Assembly: GCA_964475415.1 (NCBI GenBank)
Contig: CAYYWZ010000054.1
Span: 1-27,879, forward strand
Origin: CALCMJ01 sp964475415
GTDB taxonomy: Bacteria > Bacteroidota > Bacteroidia > Chitinophagales > Saprospiraceae
Length of the DNA: 27,879 nt
Direction of reading: 5' to 3'
The notes under the pieces were generated by a model. The model worked only from the letters and a program-made list of their open reading frames with translations. It searched no databases and was not told the DNA's origin. The position numbers were made by a program, and so were the translations under genes. This document shows positions 1 through 8,249 of the stretch, one piece after another. Every line of letters starts with the position of its first letter. Positions within the stretch are counted from its first letter, which is position 1.

Positions 1-30
1 GCAATTAAAAATCTTATGTACTATTGTCAT

Positions 31-107
31 TCCGAATGAGCGTAGCGAGCTGAGGAATCTAATTGGTTTCATCTTAGATTTATTTCGAGCGTAGTCGAGA
101 AATCTTG
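31..107. repeat. Two REP-like intergenic palindromic motifs
   Basis: Two short imperfect palindromes sit side by side downstream of nadC. The first, about 31-60, starts with CATTCC and ends with GGAATCT, so ATTCC and GGAAT can pair around a core containing GAGCGTAGCGAG. The second, about 85-107, has TCGA-GCGTAG-TCGA inside ATTTC/GAAAT. Both share the GAGCGTAG core. Words of this form are common as dispersed intergenic repeats in Bacteroidota genomes (general knowledge). Only these two copies are visible here, so genome-wide repetition is inferred. Confidence 0.55.
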
Positions 108-142
108 CTACTTGAGGTAAAAGAGTACTTTTTTGACTGGTA

Positions 143-1039
143 CTATTTTATCACCTTGAGACTTAGATCCAGAGATCCAGCAGAATGTGTAAGTGCACCC
201 ACAGAAATAAAGTTAACCCCTGTTTCTGCAATTTTTCTTACAGTTTTTAGGGTAACACCTCCTGAAGCTTCTGTCTCGTATTTATCTCCGATGATAGCTA
301 TAGCTTCTTTGAGTATAGGAATCTCAAAATTGTCGAGCATGATTCTATTGATTTTACCGACTTCCATAACCTCATAAAGTTCTACTAAGTTCCTTACTTC
401 TACAGTTATGCCTAGATTTAGATTTTTCTTTTCTAAGTATTCGTTGACTTTTTGTATCGCCGGAGTTATTCCTCCGCTTGCATCTATATGATTATCTTTA
501 ATCATTATCCAGTCATACAAGCCATCTCTGTAGTTCGTACAACCACCTATTCTTACTGCCCATTTTTCTAAGAACCGCATAAGAGGGGTAGTTTTTCTAG
601 TATCTAGAATTTTAACACCCGTTCCTTCTGTTTCTACCATAAACCTGCTGCTGAGGGTGGAGACGCCACTAAGCCTTTGCATAGTATTTAGGATAAGCCT
701 TTCTGCCTTAAGCAGTGCTTGGCTATTACATTCTACATAGAAAGCGATATCACCGAATTTGACATCTTTACCGTCTTCTATAAGGATTTCCATCTTGCTT
801 TCTGGATCAACCTTGGCAAAAACGCGCTGAGCAAATGCTATTCCTGATATAACACCATTATCCTTTACGTAGAGTTTAGCCTTGCTTGTAGCATTAGGAT
901 CTATACAAGCATTAGAGGTATGATCACCGTCTTGTATATCCTCGAATAAAGCGGCGTCAATAAACTGGTCTAATACTTTGGAGTCTACACCTTTCATAGT
1001 TAAGTGTTTGTAACAGTTAGAGAAAGTCAATTGCGCCAC
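143..1039 (-). CDS. nadC: Nicotinate-nucleotide pyrophosphorylase (carboxylating), quinolinate phosphoribosyltransferase
   Basis: NadC makes nicotinate mononucleotide, CO2 and pyrophosphate from quinolinate and PRPP, the third step of de novo NAD synthesis, in the cytosol. The 298-residue product matches the family from end to end. Near the N-terminus is EDIQDGDHTS, the middle has LDTRKTTPLMR followed by the conserved RIGGCTNYRDGL and IKDNHI segments, and near the C-terminus are EASGGV and SVGALTHS, which form the phosphate-binding end of the barrel. NadC proteins are usually about 280-290 residues, so the true start could be the internal Met at residue 15 (MKGVDSKVL), which sits directly before the conserved region. 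It is transcribed divergently from gldB. No frameshift is seen. Confidence 0.95.
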   Translation of the reverse strand: MAQLTFSNCYKHLTMKGVDSKVLDQFIDAALFEDIQDGDHTSNACIDPNATSKAKLYVKDNGVISGIAFAQRVFAKVDPESKMEILIEDGKDVKFGDIAFYVECNSQALLKAERLILNTMQRLSGVSTLSSRFMVETEGTGVKILDTRKTTPLMRFLEKWAVRIGGCTNYRDGLYDWIMIKDNHIDASGGITPAIQKVNEYLEKKNLNLGITVEVRNLVELYEVMEVGKINRIMLDNFEIPILKEAIAIIGDKYETEASGGVTLKTVRKIAETGVNFISVGALTHSAGSLDLSLKVIK

Positions 1040-1142
1040 AATATCAAAAAAAAATATTCAAAAAACCTAATTATTATCCTTTGTTCATCGTCTTTTGCCT
1101 ATTCTCTTGTAAATTTCAATAGATTATTAATCCTTTAGTCCT

Positions 1143-1150
1143 TACTTTTG
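1143..1150 (+). promoter_or_regulatory. Candidate -7 element upstream of gldB
   Basis: TACTTTTG matches the Bacteroidota -7 consensus TAnnTTTG and lies 41 bases before the gldB start. No matching TTTG -33 box is present 19-21 bases upstream, so this is only half of a promoter by inspection. Confidence 0.35.
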
Positions 1151-1191
1151 TTTATCCATACTAAAAAGCTATAAAAAATCGATATTAATAG

Positions 1192-2238
1192 ATGAGAGGA
1201 AAAGTCAATATTTGGATATTCTTAGGCCTGTTTTTATTTGTCACTGCTTGTAATACGGACCAGAAAGTCCAAGCACCTGATGTTTCGGGTGTACAGCTAG
1301 ATTATGAGATTGCTAGATTCGAGCAATTATTGATGACCTTGGATACTACTAAGATTATTGAAGAGTTAGAACGGATAGAGCTACAATATCCTGCTTTTGG
1401 TGAAATATTTTTTATGCAGGTTCTACCTCTAAAAGATGTAGATTCACAAGAAACTTTTTACACAGGGATAAGAGATTTTATAAGAAACAAATATGTACAA
1501 TCTGTTGTCAAAAAGATCAATGATAAGTATGGAGATTTTTCAGATATTTCTAAAGAGTTAGATCAGTCATTCCGTTATTATCAGTATTATTTCCCTCAGT
1601 GGGAAGCTCCTAATGTATATACTTTTATATCTGATTTTGGCTACCAGGCTTTTATGTTCGATGACCGTGGTAAGGACGGTGTCGGTATAGGTTTAGATCT
1701 TTTTTTAGGACCAGAGTTTGACTATAAAGCTTTAGATCCAACCAACGCAGCTTTTTCTGATTACCTGACAAGAAGCTTTACAAAAGAACATATAACTAAG
1801 CGTGTTATGGAGCAGGTCTTAGATGATAAGATGGGTGCTGTCAAAGGAAATAAGTTTATAGATCATATGGTACATAATGGAAAGAAATTATACCTGCTAG
1901 ATCTGTTTATGCCAGCAAAACATGATTCTATAATACATGAGTTTAGTGCTAAGCAACTTAGGTGGTGTGAAAAAAACGAAATCAATGTATGGGCTTATTT
2001 TCTAGATAAAAAGATGTTGTATAGCTCGGATCCACAACTGGTCAACAGATATACGAGACCAGCTCCGACTTCTAGAAATTTGCCTGCAGATTCTCCTGGC
2101 CGAACGGGTAACTTTTTGGGGAGAAAAATTGTTGATGCTTATATAAAGAATAATCCAGATGATAATATAATCGATATGTTGAGCCTGGAAGACGGGACGG
2201 AGTTTCTCAAAAAATCTAATTATAAACCTCCTAAGTAA
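1192..2238 (+). CDS. gldB: Gliding motility lipoprotein GldB
   Basis: GldB is a lipoprotein needed for gliding motility in Bacteroidota, and its exact biochemical role is unknown. The 348-residue product begins with a lipoprotein signal: a short basic start, a hydrophobic stretch and the lipobox FVTAC, giving a lipidated Cys20. The rest is soluble. Family-like segments I recognise are the central DDRGKDGVGIGLDLFLG and the C-terminal DSPGRTGNFLGRKIVDAY followed by an ending KKSNYKPPK. Length fits the family (about 320-350 residues). A 152-base gap separates it from divergent nadC. The usual flavobacterial neighbour gldC is not next to it; a dioxygenase gene follows instead. The acidic export motif that sends lipoproteins to the cell surface is not evident after the Cys, so periplasmic facing is more likely (inference). 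Confidence 0.85.
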   Translation: MRGKVNIWIFLGLFLFVTACNTDQKVQAPDVSGVQLDYEIARFEQLLMTLDTTKIIEELERIELQYPAFGEIFFMQVLPLKDVDSQETFYTGIRDFIRNKYVQSVVKKINDKYGDFSDISKELDQSFRYYQYYFPQWEAPNVYTFISDFGYQAFMFDDRGKDGVGIGLDLFLGPEFDYKALDPTNAAFSDYLTRSFTKEHITKRVMEQVLDDKMGAVKGNKFIDHMVHNGKKLYLLDLFMPAKHDSIIHEFSAKQLRWCEKNEINVWAYFLDKKMLYSSDPQLVNRYTRPAPTSRNLPADSPGRTGNFLGRKIVDAYIKNNPDDNIIDMLSLEDGTEFLKKSNYKPPK

Positions 2239-2299
2239 CTGATATGAGTATATTTAGGAATAATAATTGCTATAAATAAGTAAAAAACAAGCTAATATT

Positions 2300-3253
2300 A
2301 TGTCAGAAAGAGCCATTCCAGTTGTAGATCTTTCCAAATTTGTACATGGAAACGAAACAGATAAGAAAGAATTTGTCGAAGCTCTAGGAAATGCATTCCA
2401 TAGCATAGGATTTGTAGGGGTTGTCAATCACGGAATTTCTAAAGAGTTAGTTGATGCGTACTATTCGTCATCTAAAGATTTTTTCTCTCTACCTAGATCA
2501 ACAAAAAAGAAATATGAAGTTGCTGGCCTTGCAGGTCAGAGGGGATACACTTCTTTCGGAAAAGAGCATGCTAAGCAGTCAGATGTTGCCGATCTAAAAG
2601 AATTTTTTCAGACGGGTCAGTTTGTAGAAGGTGAGGATGTTATAAAAGAACAATATCCTGATAACTTAACTGTAGATGAAGTGCCAGAATTTTCTAAATA
2701 TGGTAAAGATTTATATAAAGCATTTGAGCAATCAGGGGCACATCTATTACGTGCTATAGCTAATTACTTAGATCTGGGCGAGAATTATTTTCAAGAAAAA
2801 ATAAAGAACGGAAGCAGTATACTTAGATCTATTCATTATCCTCCGATAACGGAAGAGCCTAGAACAGCTATAAGAGCAGAACAACATGAGGATATAAATC
2901 TGATAACCCTACTCGTAGGAGCTTCAGCTGGTGGCTTGCAATTGCTGACTACAGATGGCGAGTGGCTAGATATCGTACCAGAAGAAGATGAGATCGTAAT
3001 CAATGTAGGAGATATGTTACAGCGACTTACAAACAATTATCTGAAGTCCACGACACATAGGGTTATCAATCCGCCGAAAGAACAATGGCATGTACCGCGA
3101 TTATCTATACCTTTTTTCTTACACCCTAGAGCTGAAATGGATTTGACCTGTTTAGACTCTTGTGTAACAGAGGAAAGACCTTTAAATTATGAGCCCATAA
3201 CTGCTGGAGGCTATTTAGATCAGAGACTAAGAGAAATAGGATTAAAGAAGTAA
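2300..3253 (+). CDS. 2-oxoglutarate/Fe(II)-dependent dioxygenase, isopenicillin-N-synthase-like
   Basis: This 317-residue cytosolic protein has the full DIOX_N plus 2OG-FeII_Oxy layout. The N-terminal domain runs over about residues 5-120 and starts AIPVVDLSKF, with the typical GFVGVVNHGI. The jelly-roll core contains the iron facial triad H196-E-D198 and H253, and R267-x-S269, which binds the 2-oxoglutarate carboxylate. All key residues are present, so it should be active. Relatives include isopenicillin N synthase, ethylene-forming enzyme and many oxidases of unknown substrate. Bacteroidota carry a conserved copy of this type with no assigned substrate that I know of. It follows gldB by 61 bases and may be co-transcribed. 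No specific substrate can be read from the sequence. Confidence 0.85.
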   Translation: MSERAIPVVDLSKFVHGNETDKKEFVEALGNAFHSIGFVGVVNHGISKELVDAYYSSSKDFFSLPRSTKKKYEVAGLAGQRGYTSFGKEHAKQSDVADLKEFFQTGQFVEGEDVIKEQYPDNLTVDEVPEFSKYGKDLYKAFEQSGAHLLRAIANYLDLGENYFQEKIKNGSSILRSIHYPPITEEPRTAIRAEQHEDINLITLLVGASAGGLQLLTTDGEWLDIVPEEDEIVINVGDMLQRLTNNYLKSTTHRVINPPKEQWHVPRLSIPFFLHPRAEMDLTCLDSCVTEERPLNYEPITAGGYLDQRLREIGLKK

Positions 3254-3264
3254 AACATAGTATA

Positions 3265-3296
3265 TTTGACTTAAACGTTCATTAATTGTATTTTTG
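3265..3296 (+). promoter_or_regulatory. Bacteroidota-type promoter for the tatA-like gene
   Basis: A TTTG -33 box at 3265-3268 is followed, after exactly 20 bases, by TATTTTTG at 3289-3296, which fits the -7 consensus TAnnTTTG. The spacing agrees with the 19-21 bases known for the Bacteroidota primary sigma factor. Transcription would start a few bases after 3296 and give a leader of about 60 bases. This is the best promoter match I found in the window. Confidence 0.65.
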
Positions 3297-3319
3297 AGCT
3301 ATATTGTTGAAAATCAATC

Positions 3320-3344
3320 CAGATGTAATTTTTAATTACATCTG
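3320..3344. other. Perfect 11-bp inverted repeat in the tatA leader
   Basis: CAGATGTAATT and AATTACATCTG form a perfect 11-bp stem around a TTT loop, between the predicted tatA promoter and the tatA start. It is followed by an A-rich run rather than a T run on the plus strand, so it is not a normal intrinsic terminator. It may be an mRNA-stabilising or regulatory hairpin in the 5' untranslated region, or an operator palindrome. Confidence 0.6.
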
Positions 3345-3363
3345 AAAACATAAAAAAAAGATC

Positions 3364-3573
3364 ATGGAATTATTTGTATTGATTAATTTTCTAGGACCAG
3401 AAATGTTCGTCGTATTCTTCGCGATATTATTGTTATTTGGTGGAAAGAAAATACCAGAACTGATGAAGGGCCTTGGAAAAGGTATCAAAGAATTTAACAG
3501 CGCGAGAGCAAATATAGAATCAGAGCTCAAAGAAGGAATGAAAGAAGTCGACGAAAAAGGTGCGACAAAGTAG
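3364..3573 (+). CDS. tatA: Sec-independent protein translocase subunit TatA/TatE family
   Basis: TatA forms the channel-like oligomer of the twin-arginine translocase that exports folded proteins across the inner membrane. The 69-residue product has one N-terminal transmembrane segment (about residues 5-22), the hallmark FGGKKIPELMKGLGKGIKEF as hinge plus amphipathic helix (about 24-44), and a short charged tail rich in Glu and Lys. Size is normal for TatA. It has its own promoter and a good terminator, so it is probably monocistronic. No tatC is in this window. Confidence 0.93.
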   Translation: MELFVLINFLGPEMFVVFFAILLLFGGKKIPELMKGLGKGIKEFNSARANIESELKEGMKEVDEKGATK

Positions 3574-3641
3574 GCTCTAGATTCTTATCTATAAAAAGTA
3601 TATAAGACCTGACTTTTATTAAATTAGAAGTTAGGTTTTTT
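3571..3641 (+). repeat. Copy A of a direct repeat flanking the PUL (tatA 3' end and terminator)
   Basis: Starting at the tatA stop codon, about 70 bases match 24337-24405 in direct orientation. The first 32 positions agree at 30 sites, and over the whole hand alignment about 59 of 72 columns match with two single-base gaps. The two copies bracket the polysaccharide locus. The last bases before the stop also fit: removing nine bases from the tatA 3' end gives AAAAAGGGTAG, identical to the sequence just before copy B. Confidence 0.75.
3604..3641 (+). terminator. Intrinsic terminator of tatA
   Basis: ACCTGACTT at 3607-3615 pairs with AAGTTAGGT at 3628-3636 (one G-T wobble), with a 12-base loop and a following run of T residues. 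The stem can extend by A-T pairs into the T run. It lies 33 bases after the tatA stop codon. Confidence 0.8.
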
Positions 3642-3951
3642 TATTTCTAAAGCGTTAAATCTTTTAGAGAACTGAAGAGAAAGAAATCATTAGTAGAATT
3701 TCCCATCAATCCATCCAATGTATAAATAATCGAAAAAGGAAAACAGGTCATAGATTAAGAGGAATAATAATTTTACTTTAAGAAATTATCTGATTCGATA
3801 TAAGTTATATCTTTTCTAATTATTAAGCAGGTTTGAGTTGCTTGAAAATTTTGCTTAATTTGATTATGATTTGTCTGTTGATCTAATTTCGTTAACATTT
3901 GAAATAACTACCATTATTTAGAGATAAAGATATTTAAGCAGTAAACTAATA
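3642..3951. other. Intergenic stretch between the tatA terminator and the PUL regulator
   Basis: About 310 AT-rich bases without a credible gene. A loose promoter-like pair is TTTG followed 19 bases later by TAACATTTG, around 3871-3903, but the -7 box has one base too many. This is the expected place for the promoter of the hybrid regulator. I see no repeat, tRNA or strong hairpin here. Confidence 0.5.
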
Positions 3952-6900
3952 ATGATAATATTAGATAAGTGGAAAATAATAGTTCTAATAATGCTTATAT
4001 GTTCTATAACTGAAGGACAGACCAACTACGTATTCCAAAATCTAACGAAAAAAGATGGCCTCTCTCAAGCATCCGTTTTTTCTATTACCCAAGATAATTC
4101 AGGCTTCATGTGGTTTGGTACCAGAGAAGGATTAAATAAATTTGACGGTTATCAATTCAAAATTTACAAAGACAATAGTCAAGATAATAGTATAGTTTCT
4201 AACGATATCAGGAGCTTATATTATAATAAAAAGGATGGGGAACTTTGGATAGGAACTTTAGGGGGATTAAGTAAGTATCAGTCTAGTACAGATGACTTTA
4301 TTAATTATTCAAATGATCCTGATGATCCTAATAGTATTTCCAATAACGTGATCAGAAAGGTACTAAAAGATAGTAAAGGTAGATTATGGATAGGTACCTC
4401 TATTGGACTGAATATTTTAGATGAAGAATCAAATACGTTCACAAGATATTATTTAGATAATTCTAGAGCTTTATCAAACGAGTACAATGATGTCAAAGCA
4501 ATATTAGAAGATAAGGATGGTGTCCTTTGGTTTGGTACGAGTAACGGTTTATATAAGTTGAATACAGATGAGAATGGTTCTTTCTTTTTCAAGAAAAATG
4601 AATTTGGGAAAGGAAATTACTTAAGTAATAATCATATTAAAAATATACTAGAAGATGTATCGGGCAACTTTTGGATAGGAACTTTTGAGGGAGGACTGAA
4701 TTATTGGAATAAAAAAGAAGGCACCATTAAATCTTATGTAAACGAAAAAAATAATCCAAATTCACTCAGTCATAATAACATCAGATCTTTATGTTTTGAT
4801 AAAGATGAAAACCTATGGATAGGGACTTTCGATGGATTGAATTATTTAGAAAAAGACGCTACAAGTTTTAAGAGGTTTACAAAATCTTCGGCCAATAGAC
4901 CTGGACTTTCTGATAAATCTATACGCTCTTTATATGCAGATAAACGAGGAAGTTTGTGGGTGGGAACCTATTACGGTGGCATCAATCATCTGGACGAAAA
5001 CTATAATCGATTTAGAAACCGCAAACATTCATTGATAGGTAATGGACTTAAGGGTAATGTAGTAAGCTCTTTTACAGAAGACAAAGACAAAAACTTATGG
5101 ATAGGCACGGAGGGAGATGGACTAAATTTTTATGATAAGAAAAATAATCGACTACAAAACTTTAAATATAGTTCTACCATACAAAATTCTCTGAGTGGAA
5201 ATAATGTAAAGGAATTGCTCTTAGACGGAGACCGTTTGTGGATAGGGACTTTTCAGGCAGGCCTTAATGTATATGATCTGAAGAACAAAGTATTTAAAGT
5301 TTATAAAAAGGATGTAAATAATAGCAATTCCTTATCAGCTAATAATGTCTATAACCTATTAAGAGAAGACAATCTATTATGGATATTAACCTATGGTGGC
5401 GGGTTGGATATATTGGATCTTGCAACTGATCGTTTTTATAATTATGCTCACATAATAGATGATAGTAAAAGTCTTAGTTCAGATCTTACCAGAGTAATTC
5501 TGAAAACTAAGAGTGGACAATTATGGATAGGTACAGATAATGGTCTGAATAAAGTAGCCAGAAATGAAGAAAATTTCCCAGCTTCTTTTGACACTTTTCT
5601 TTCTAATGAAAAAATATATGCTCTTACAGAAGATAGTCAAGGTCATATCTGGATAGGAACATTCAGTAATGGGTTTTACCAGATGGACCCTACAAAAAAT
5701 GTGTTGAAGCATTTTACCACTAGCGAAGGTTTGCCAGGAAATACTGTCTTCGGAATTATTGAGGTGTCAAGCGATGAATTGTGGATCAGTACAAATAATG
5801 GATTATCTAAATTCGATCCGGTAGAGAAAAGTTTTACAAATTATGATTACTCTAACGGACTAGAGAATACGGAGTATAATTTCAATGCCTATTATAAGGA
5901 TAGCGAAGGAGATCTACTTTTTGGAGGACTTAATGGATTTACGTACTTTAATCCTAGAGCGATAAAGCCTAATGAATTTATACCGCCGGTTGTTTTTACA
6001 GATTTGAGAAAAAATAATTTGATTGTCAATGTGGGTGACGAGAGTGGATTACTAGAAAAAAGTATTAACGAAACAGAGCTTATAAAATTTAATTATAACG
6101 AAGCTAACTTTTCTATAGATTTTGCAGCGCTTGATTATTTTAGTCCAGGGAGTAATCAGTATGCATTTATGTTAGAGGGGATAGATAAGGAATGGAAGTA
6201 TTCCGTAGGTAAGACGGCGGCAACGTATACTATACAGCGATCAGGAGATTATACCTTTAGACTAAAAGGGGGAAATAGTGAGGGGCTATGGAACTCAGAA
6301 GAAAGAGCATTAAAAATAAAAGTATTACCCCCACCTTGGAAAACATGGTGGGCCTACCTCATCTATAGTTTAATCTTAGCTTCTATAATTATAGGCACTT
6401 ACAGGTTTGTAAAGCTTAGACATAATTTACAAGTAGAAAAAATAATAAATCAGCAACAAGGCGAACTACATGAAGTAAAACTTAGGTTTTTTACAAATAT
6501 CACCCATGAATTTAGAACGCCACTTACGCTCATAATTGCACCGCTAAATGATGTACTGACTAAAGAAAATCTGTCAATCAACATAAGTAATCAATTGAAG
6601 ACTGTGGAAAGAAATGCACAGAGGATGTTAAACCTTGTCAATCAGATTTTGACCTTTAGAAAATTAGCTACGGATCATTCTGAATTAAATATTGTAAAAG
6701 GAAATATCGTATTCTTTCTACAAGAGATTTTTTTATTATTTCAGAACTCCGCTAATAGAAAGAATATCAACTATATTTTCGAGACTGAGAATGAAATAAT
6801 TGACATATGGTTTGACCAAGACAAACTCGAAAAAGTATTTTACAACCTGCTTTCTAATGCTTTTAAATTTACACCCAATAATGAAAATATAAAAATAAAG

Positions 6901-8061
6901 ATAACTGAACCTAAAGGCGTTGTGGAAATAAAGGTCAGTGATTCTGGTCTGGGGATAGAACCAGAATACAGAGATCAGATTTTCAAAAGATTCTATGAGA
7001 AGTCAAATGAACAGAGTTCCACAATCAAAGGATCAGGTATAGGACTTGCCATATCTAAACAAATGGTAGAATTGCATCAAGGAGAAATATATCTAGCTGA
7101 TAAAAAGGAGAATCCTTTCTCTAGAGGCGCCACTTTTATTATACGATTACCAAAAGGGAAAAAACATTTTAATAATAAAGATCTAAATGAAAAAGTAAGA
7201 AATGGCGATCAGCTTACTGACTATTATCCTGTTATTACTGAAAATGGGAGTACTGAAAAGGTAGGATCAACCCCGCTTTCAGAAATAGTGAAAGAAGCCC
7301 CAAAAATACTCGTTGTGGAAGATAATTATGAGGTGAGAGAATATGTCAAAAATATATTTATACCACATTACGAGGTAATTACGGCTAAAAATGGCAGAGA
7401 AGGATTAGAAAAAATAAGAGCTAAACTCCCAGATCTAGTAATTAGCGATATAATGATGCCAGAGAAAGATGGAATATCCTTATGTAAAGAGCTGAAATCC
7501 GATTTTGAAATTAGCCATATCCCTGTGGTGTTATTAACTGCCAGGGCAGCATCTTTATTTAAAATTGAGGGCTTGGAAATCGGAGCGGATGATTATGTTA
7601 CTAAGCCCTTTAACCCTGAAGAACTAAGGCTCAGAGTTAGAAATATACTGAATGCGAGAAAAAAAGTAAAGGCAAAGTTTAAGCGTGTAATGACTTTTGA
7701 CCCAGAGGAAATAACTATAACGTCTGCAGATGAGGTTTTTTTAGAAAAAGCGGTTTTAATAGTGGAAAAACAGATTGGCAACTATGATTTTAATGTTAAT
7801 CAGTTTGCATTTGAGCTTGCTGTAAGTAGACCTTTACTATTTACTAAGTTAAAAGCGCTTACAGGGCAGACACCTAATAATTTTATAAAATCTATCCGAA
7901 TGAAAAGGGCAGCTCAATTACTGAAGGCGCAAAAGTTGAACATTTCTGAGGTAGCTTATAGGATAGGATTTAAAGATGTCAAGTATTTTAGAAAGTGTTT
8001 TAAAGACCAATTTAAGATGACACCCTCAGATTTCAAAAAAAATGCATCTGTTTCGCATTAA
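3952..8061 (+). CDS. Hybrid two-component system sensor histidine kinase/response regulator (HTCS)
   Basis: One-protein regulators of this class sense an oligosaccharide in the periplasm and activate a neighbouring PUL. In order: signal peptide (1-22); about 14 beta-propeller repeats over 50-670 marked by LWIGT/WFGT words, fitting two seven-bladed propellers; a Y_Y_Y domain (about 690-790); a single transmembrane helix (about 799-821); HisKA with phospho-acceptor H852 in THEFRTP; an ATPase with the N box NLLSNAFKF and glycine boxes DSGLGI and GSGIGLAI; a receiver with EDN, phospho-acceptor D1166 in SDIMMP and a KPF lysine; and a C-terminal AraC-type helix-turn-helix. All catalytic residues are present. 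Length (1369) is normal. It reads toward the TonB-dependent receptor gene, its likely target. The ligand cannot be read from the sequence. Confidence 0.95.
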   Translation: MIILDKWKIIVLIMLICSITEGQTNYVFQNLTKKDGLSQASVFSITQDNSGFMWFGTREGLNKFDGYQFKIYKDNSQDNSIVSNDIRSLYYNKKDGELWIGTLGGLSKYQSSTDDFINYSNDPDDPNSISNNVIRKVLKDSKGRLWIGTSIGLNILDEESNTFTRYYLDNSRALSNEYNDVKAILEDKDGVLWFGTSNGLYKLNTDENGSFFFKKNEFGKGNYLSNNHIKNILEDVSGNFWIGTFEGGLNYWNKKEGTIKSYVNEKNNPNSLSHNNIRSLCFDKDENLWIGTFDGLNYLEKDATSFKRFTKSSANRPGLSDKSIRSLYADKRGSLWVGTYYGGINHLDENYNRFRNRKHSLIGNGLKGNVVSSFTEDKDKNLWIGTEGDGLNFYDKKNNRLQNFKYSSTIQNSLSGNNVKELLLDGDRLWIGTFQAGLNVYDLKNKVFKVYKKDVNNSNSLSANNVYNLLREDNLLWILTYGGGLDILDLATDRFYNYAHIIDDSKSLSSDLTRVILKTKSGQLWIGTDNGLNKVARNEENFPASFDTFLSNEKIYALTEDSQGHIWIGTFSNGFYQMDPTKNVLKHFTTSEGLPGNTVFGIIEVSSDELWISTNNGLSKFDPVEKSFTNYDYSNGLENTEYNFNAYYKDSEGDLLFGGLNGFTYFNPRAIKPNEFIPPVVFTDLRKNNLIVNVGDESGLLEKSINETELIKFNYNEANFSIDFAALDYFSPGSNQYAFMLEGIDKEWKYSVGKTAATYTIQRSGDYTFRLKGGNSEGLWNSEERALKIKVLPPPWKTWWAYLIYSLILASIIIGTYRFVKLRHNLQVEKIINQQQGELHEVKLRFFTNITHEFRTPLTLIIAPLNDVLTKENLSINISNQLKTVERNAQRMLNLVNQILTFRKLATDHSELNIVKGNIVFFLQEIFLLFQNSANRKNINYIFETENEIIDIWFDQDKLEKVFYNLLSNAFKFTPNNENIKIKITEPKGVVEIKVSDSGLGIEPEYRDQIFKRFYEKSNEQSSTIKGSGIGLAISKQMVELHQGEIYLADKKENPFSRGATFIIRLPKGKKHFNNKDLNEKVRNGDQLTDYYPVITENGSTEKVGSTPLSEIVKEAPKILVVEDNYEVREYVKNIFIPHYEVITAKNGREGLEKIRAKLPDLVISDIMMPEKDGISLCKELKSDFEISHIPVVLLTARAASLFKIEGLEIGADDYVTKPFNPEELRLRVRNILNARKKVKAKFKRVMTFDPEEITITSADEVFLEKAVLIVEKQIGNYDFNVNQFAFELAVSRPLLFTKLKALTGQTPNNFIKSIRMKRAAQLLKAQKLNISEVAYRIGFKDVKYFRKCFKDQFKMTPSDFKKNASVSH

Positions 8062-8249
8062 CATCTAGATGAAATGAATTATTATCCAAATAAAGTAAAA
8101 ATGGCTGTTATTAGACTATTTTCCCCCCTATTTTGGATTTTTCTCTCTCTTCTCTATATTAGATTTGAGCAAGAGAAATAGTGTAAATACAAAATCTTAT
8201 TTTTCATACTATTTTTTTAACAGAATACTCTATTGATATAAATACCTAC

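Noticed and set aside
105..377. Plus-strand frame of 90 codons over the nadC 3' end
   Set aside because: It lies on the opposite strand within conserved nadC sequence and shows no protein-like composition.
3320..3344. Palindrome as terminator of the dioxygenase gene
   Set aside because: It is followed by A residues rather than T residues on the plus strand, and it lies downstream of the predicted tatA promoter.
3642..3951. Integrase, tRNA or transposase at the PUL left boundary
   Set aside because: I read both strands between the repeat and the regulator gene and found no such gene or terminal inverted repeats.
8132..8167. TTTG (8132-8135) and TAGATTTG (8160-8167) as promoter of the TonB receptor
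   Set aside because: The -7 box is good, but the gap is 24 bases, outside the usual 19-21, so it was not listed as a feature.
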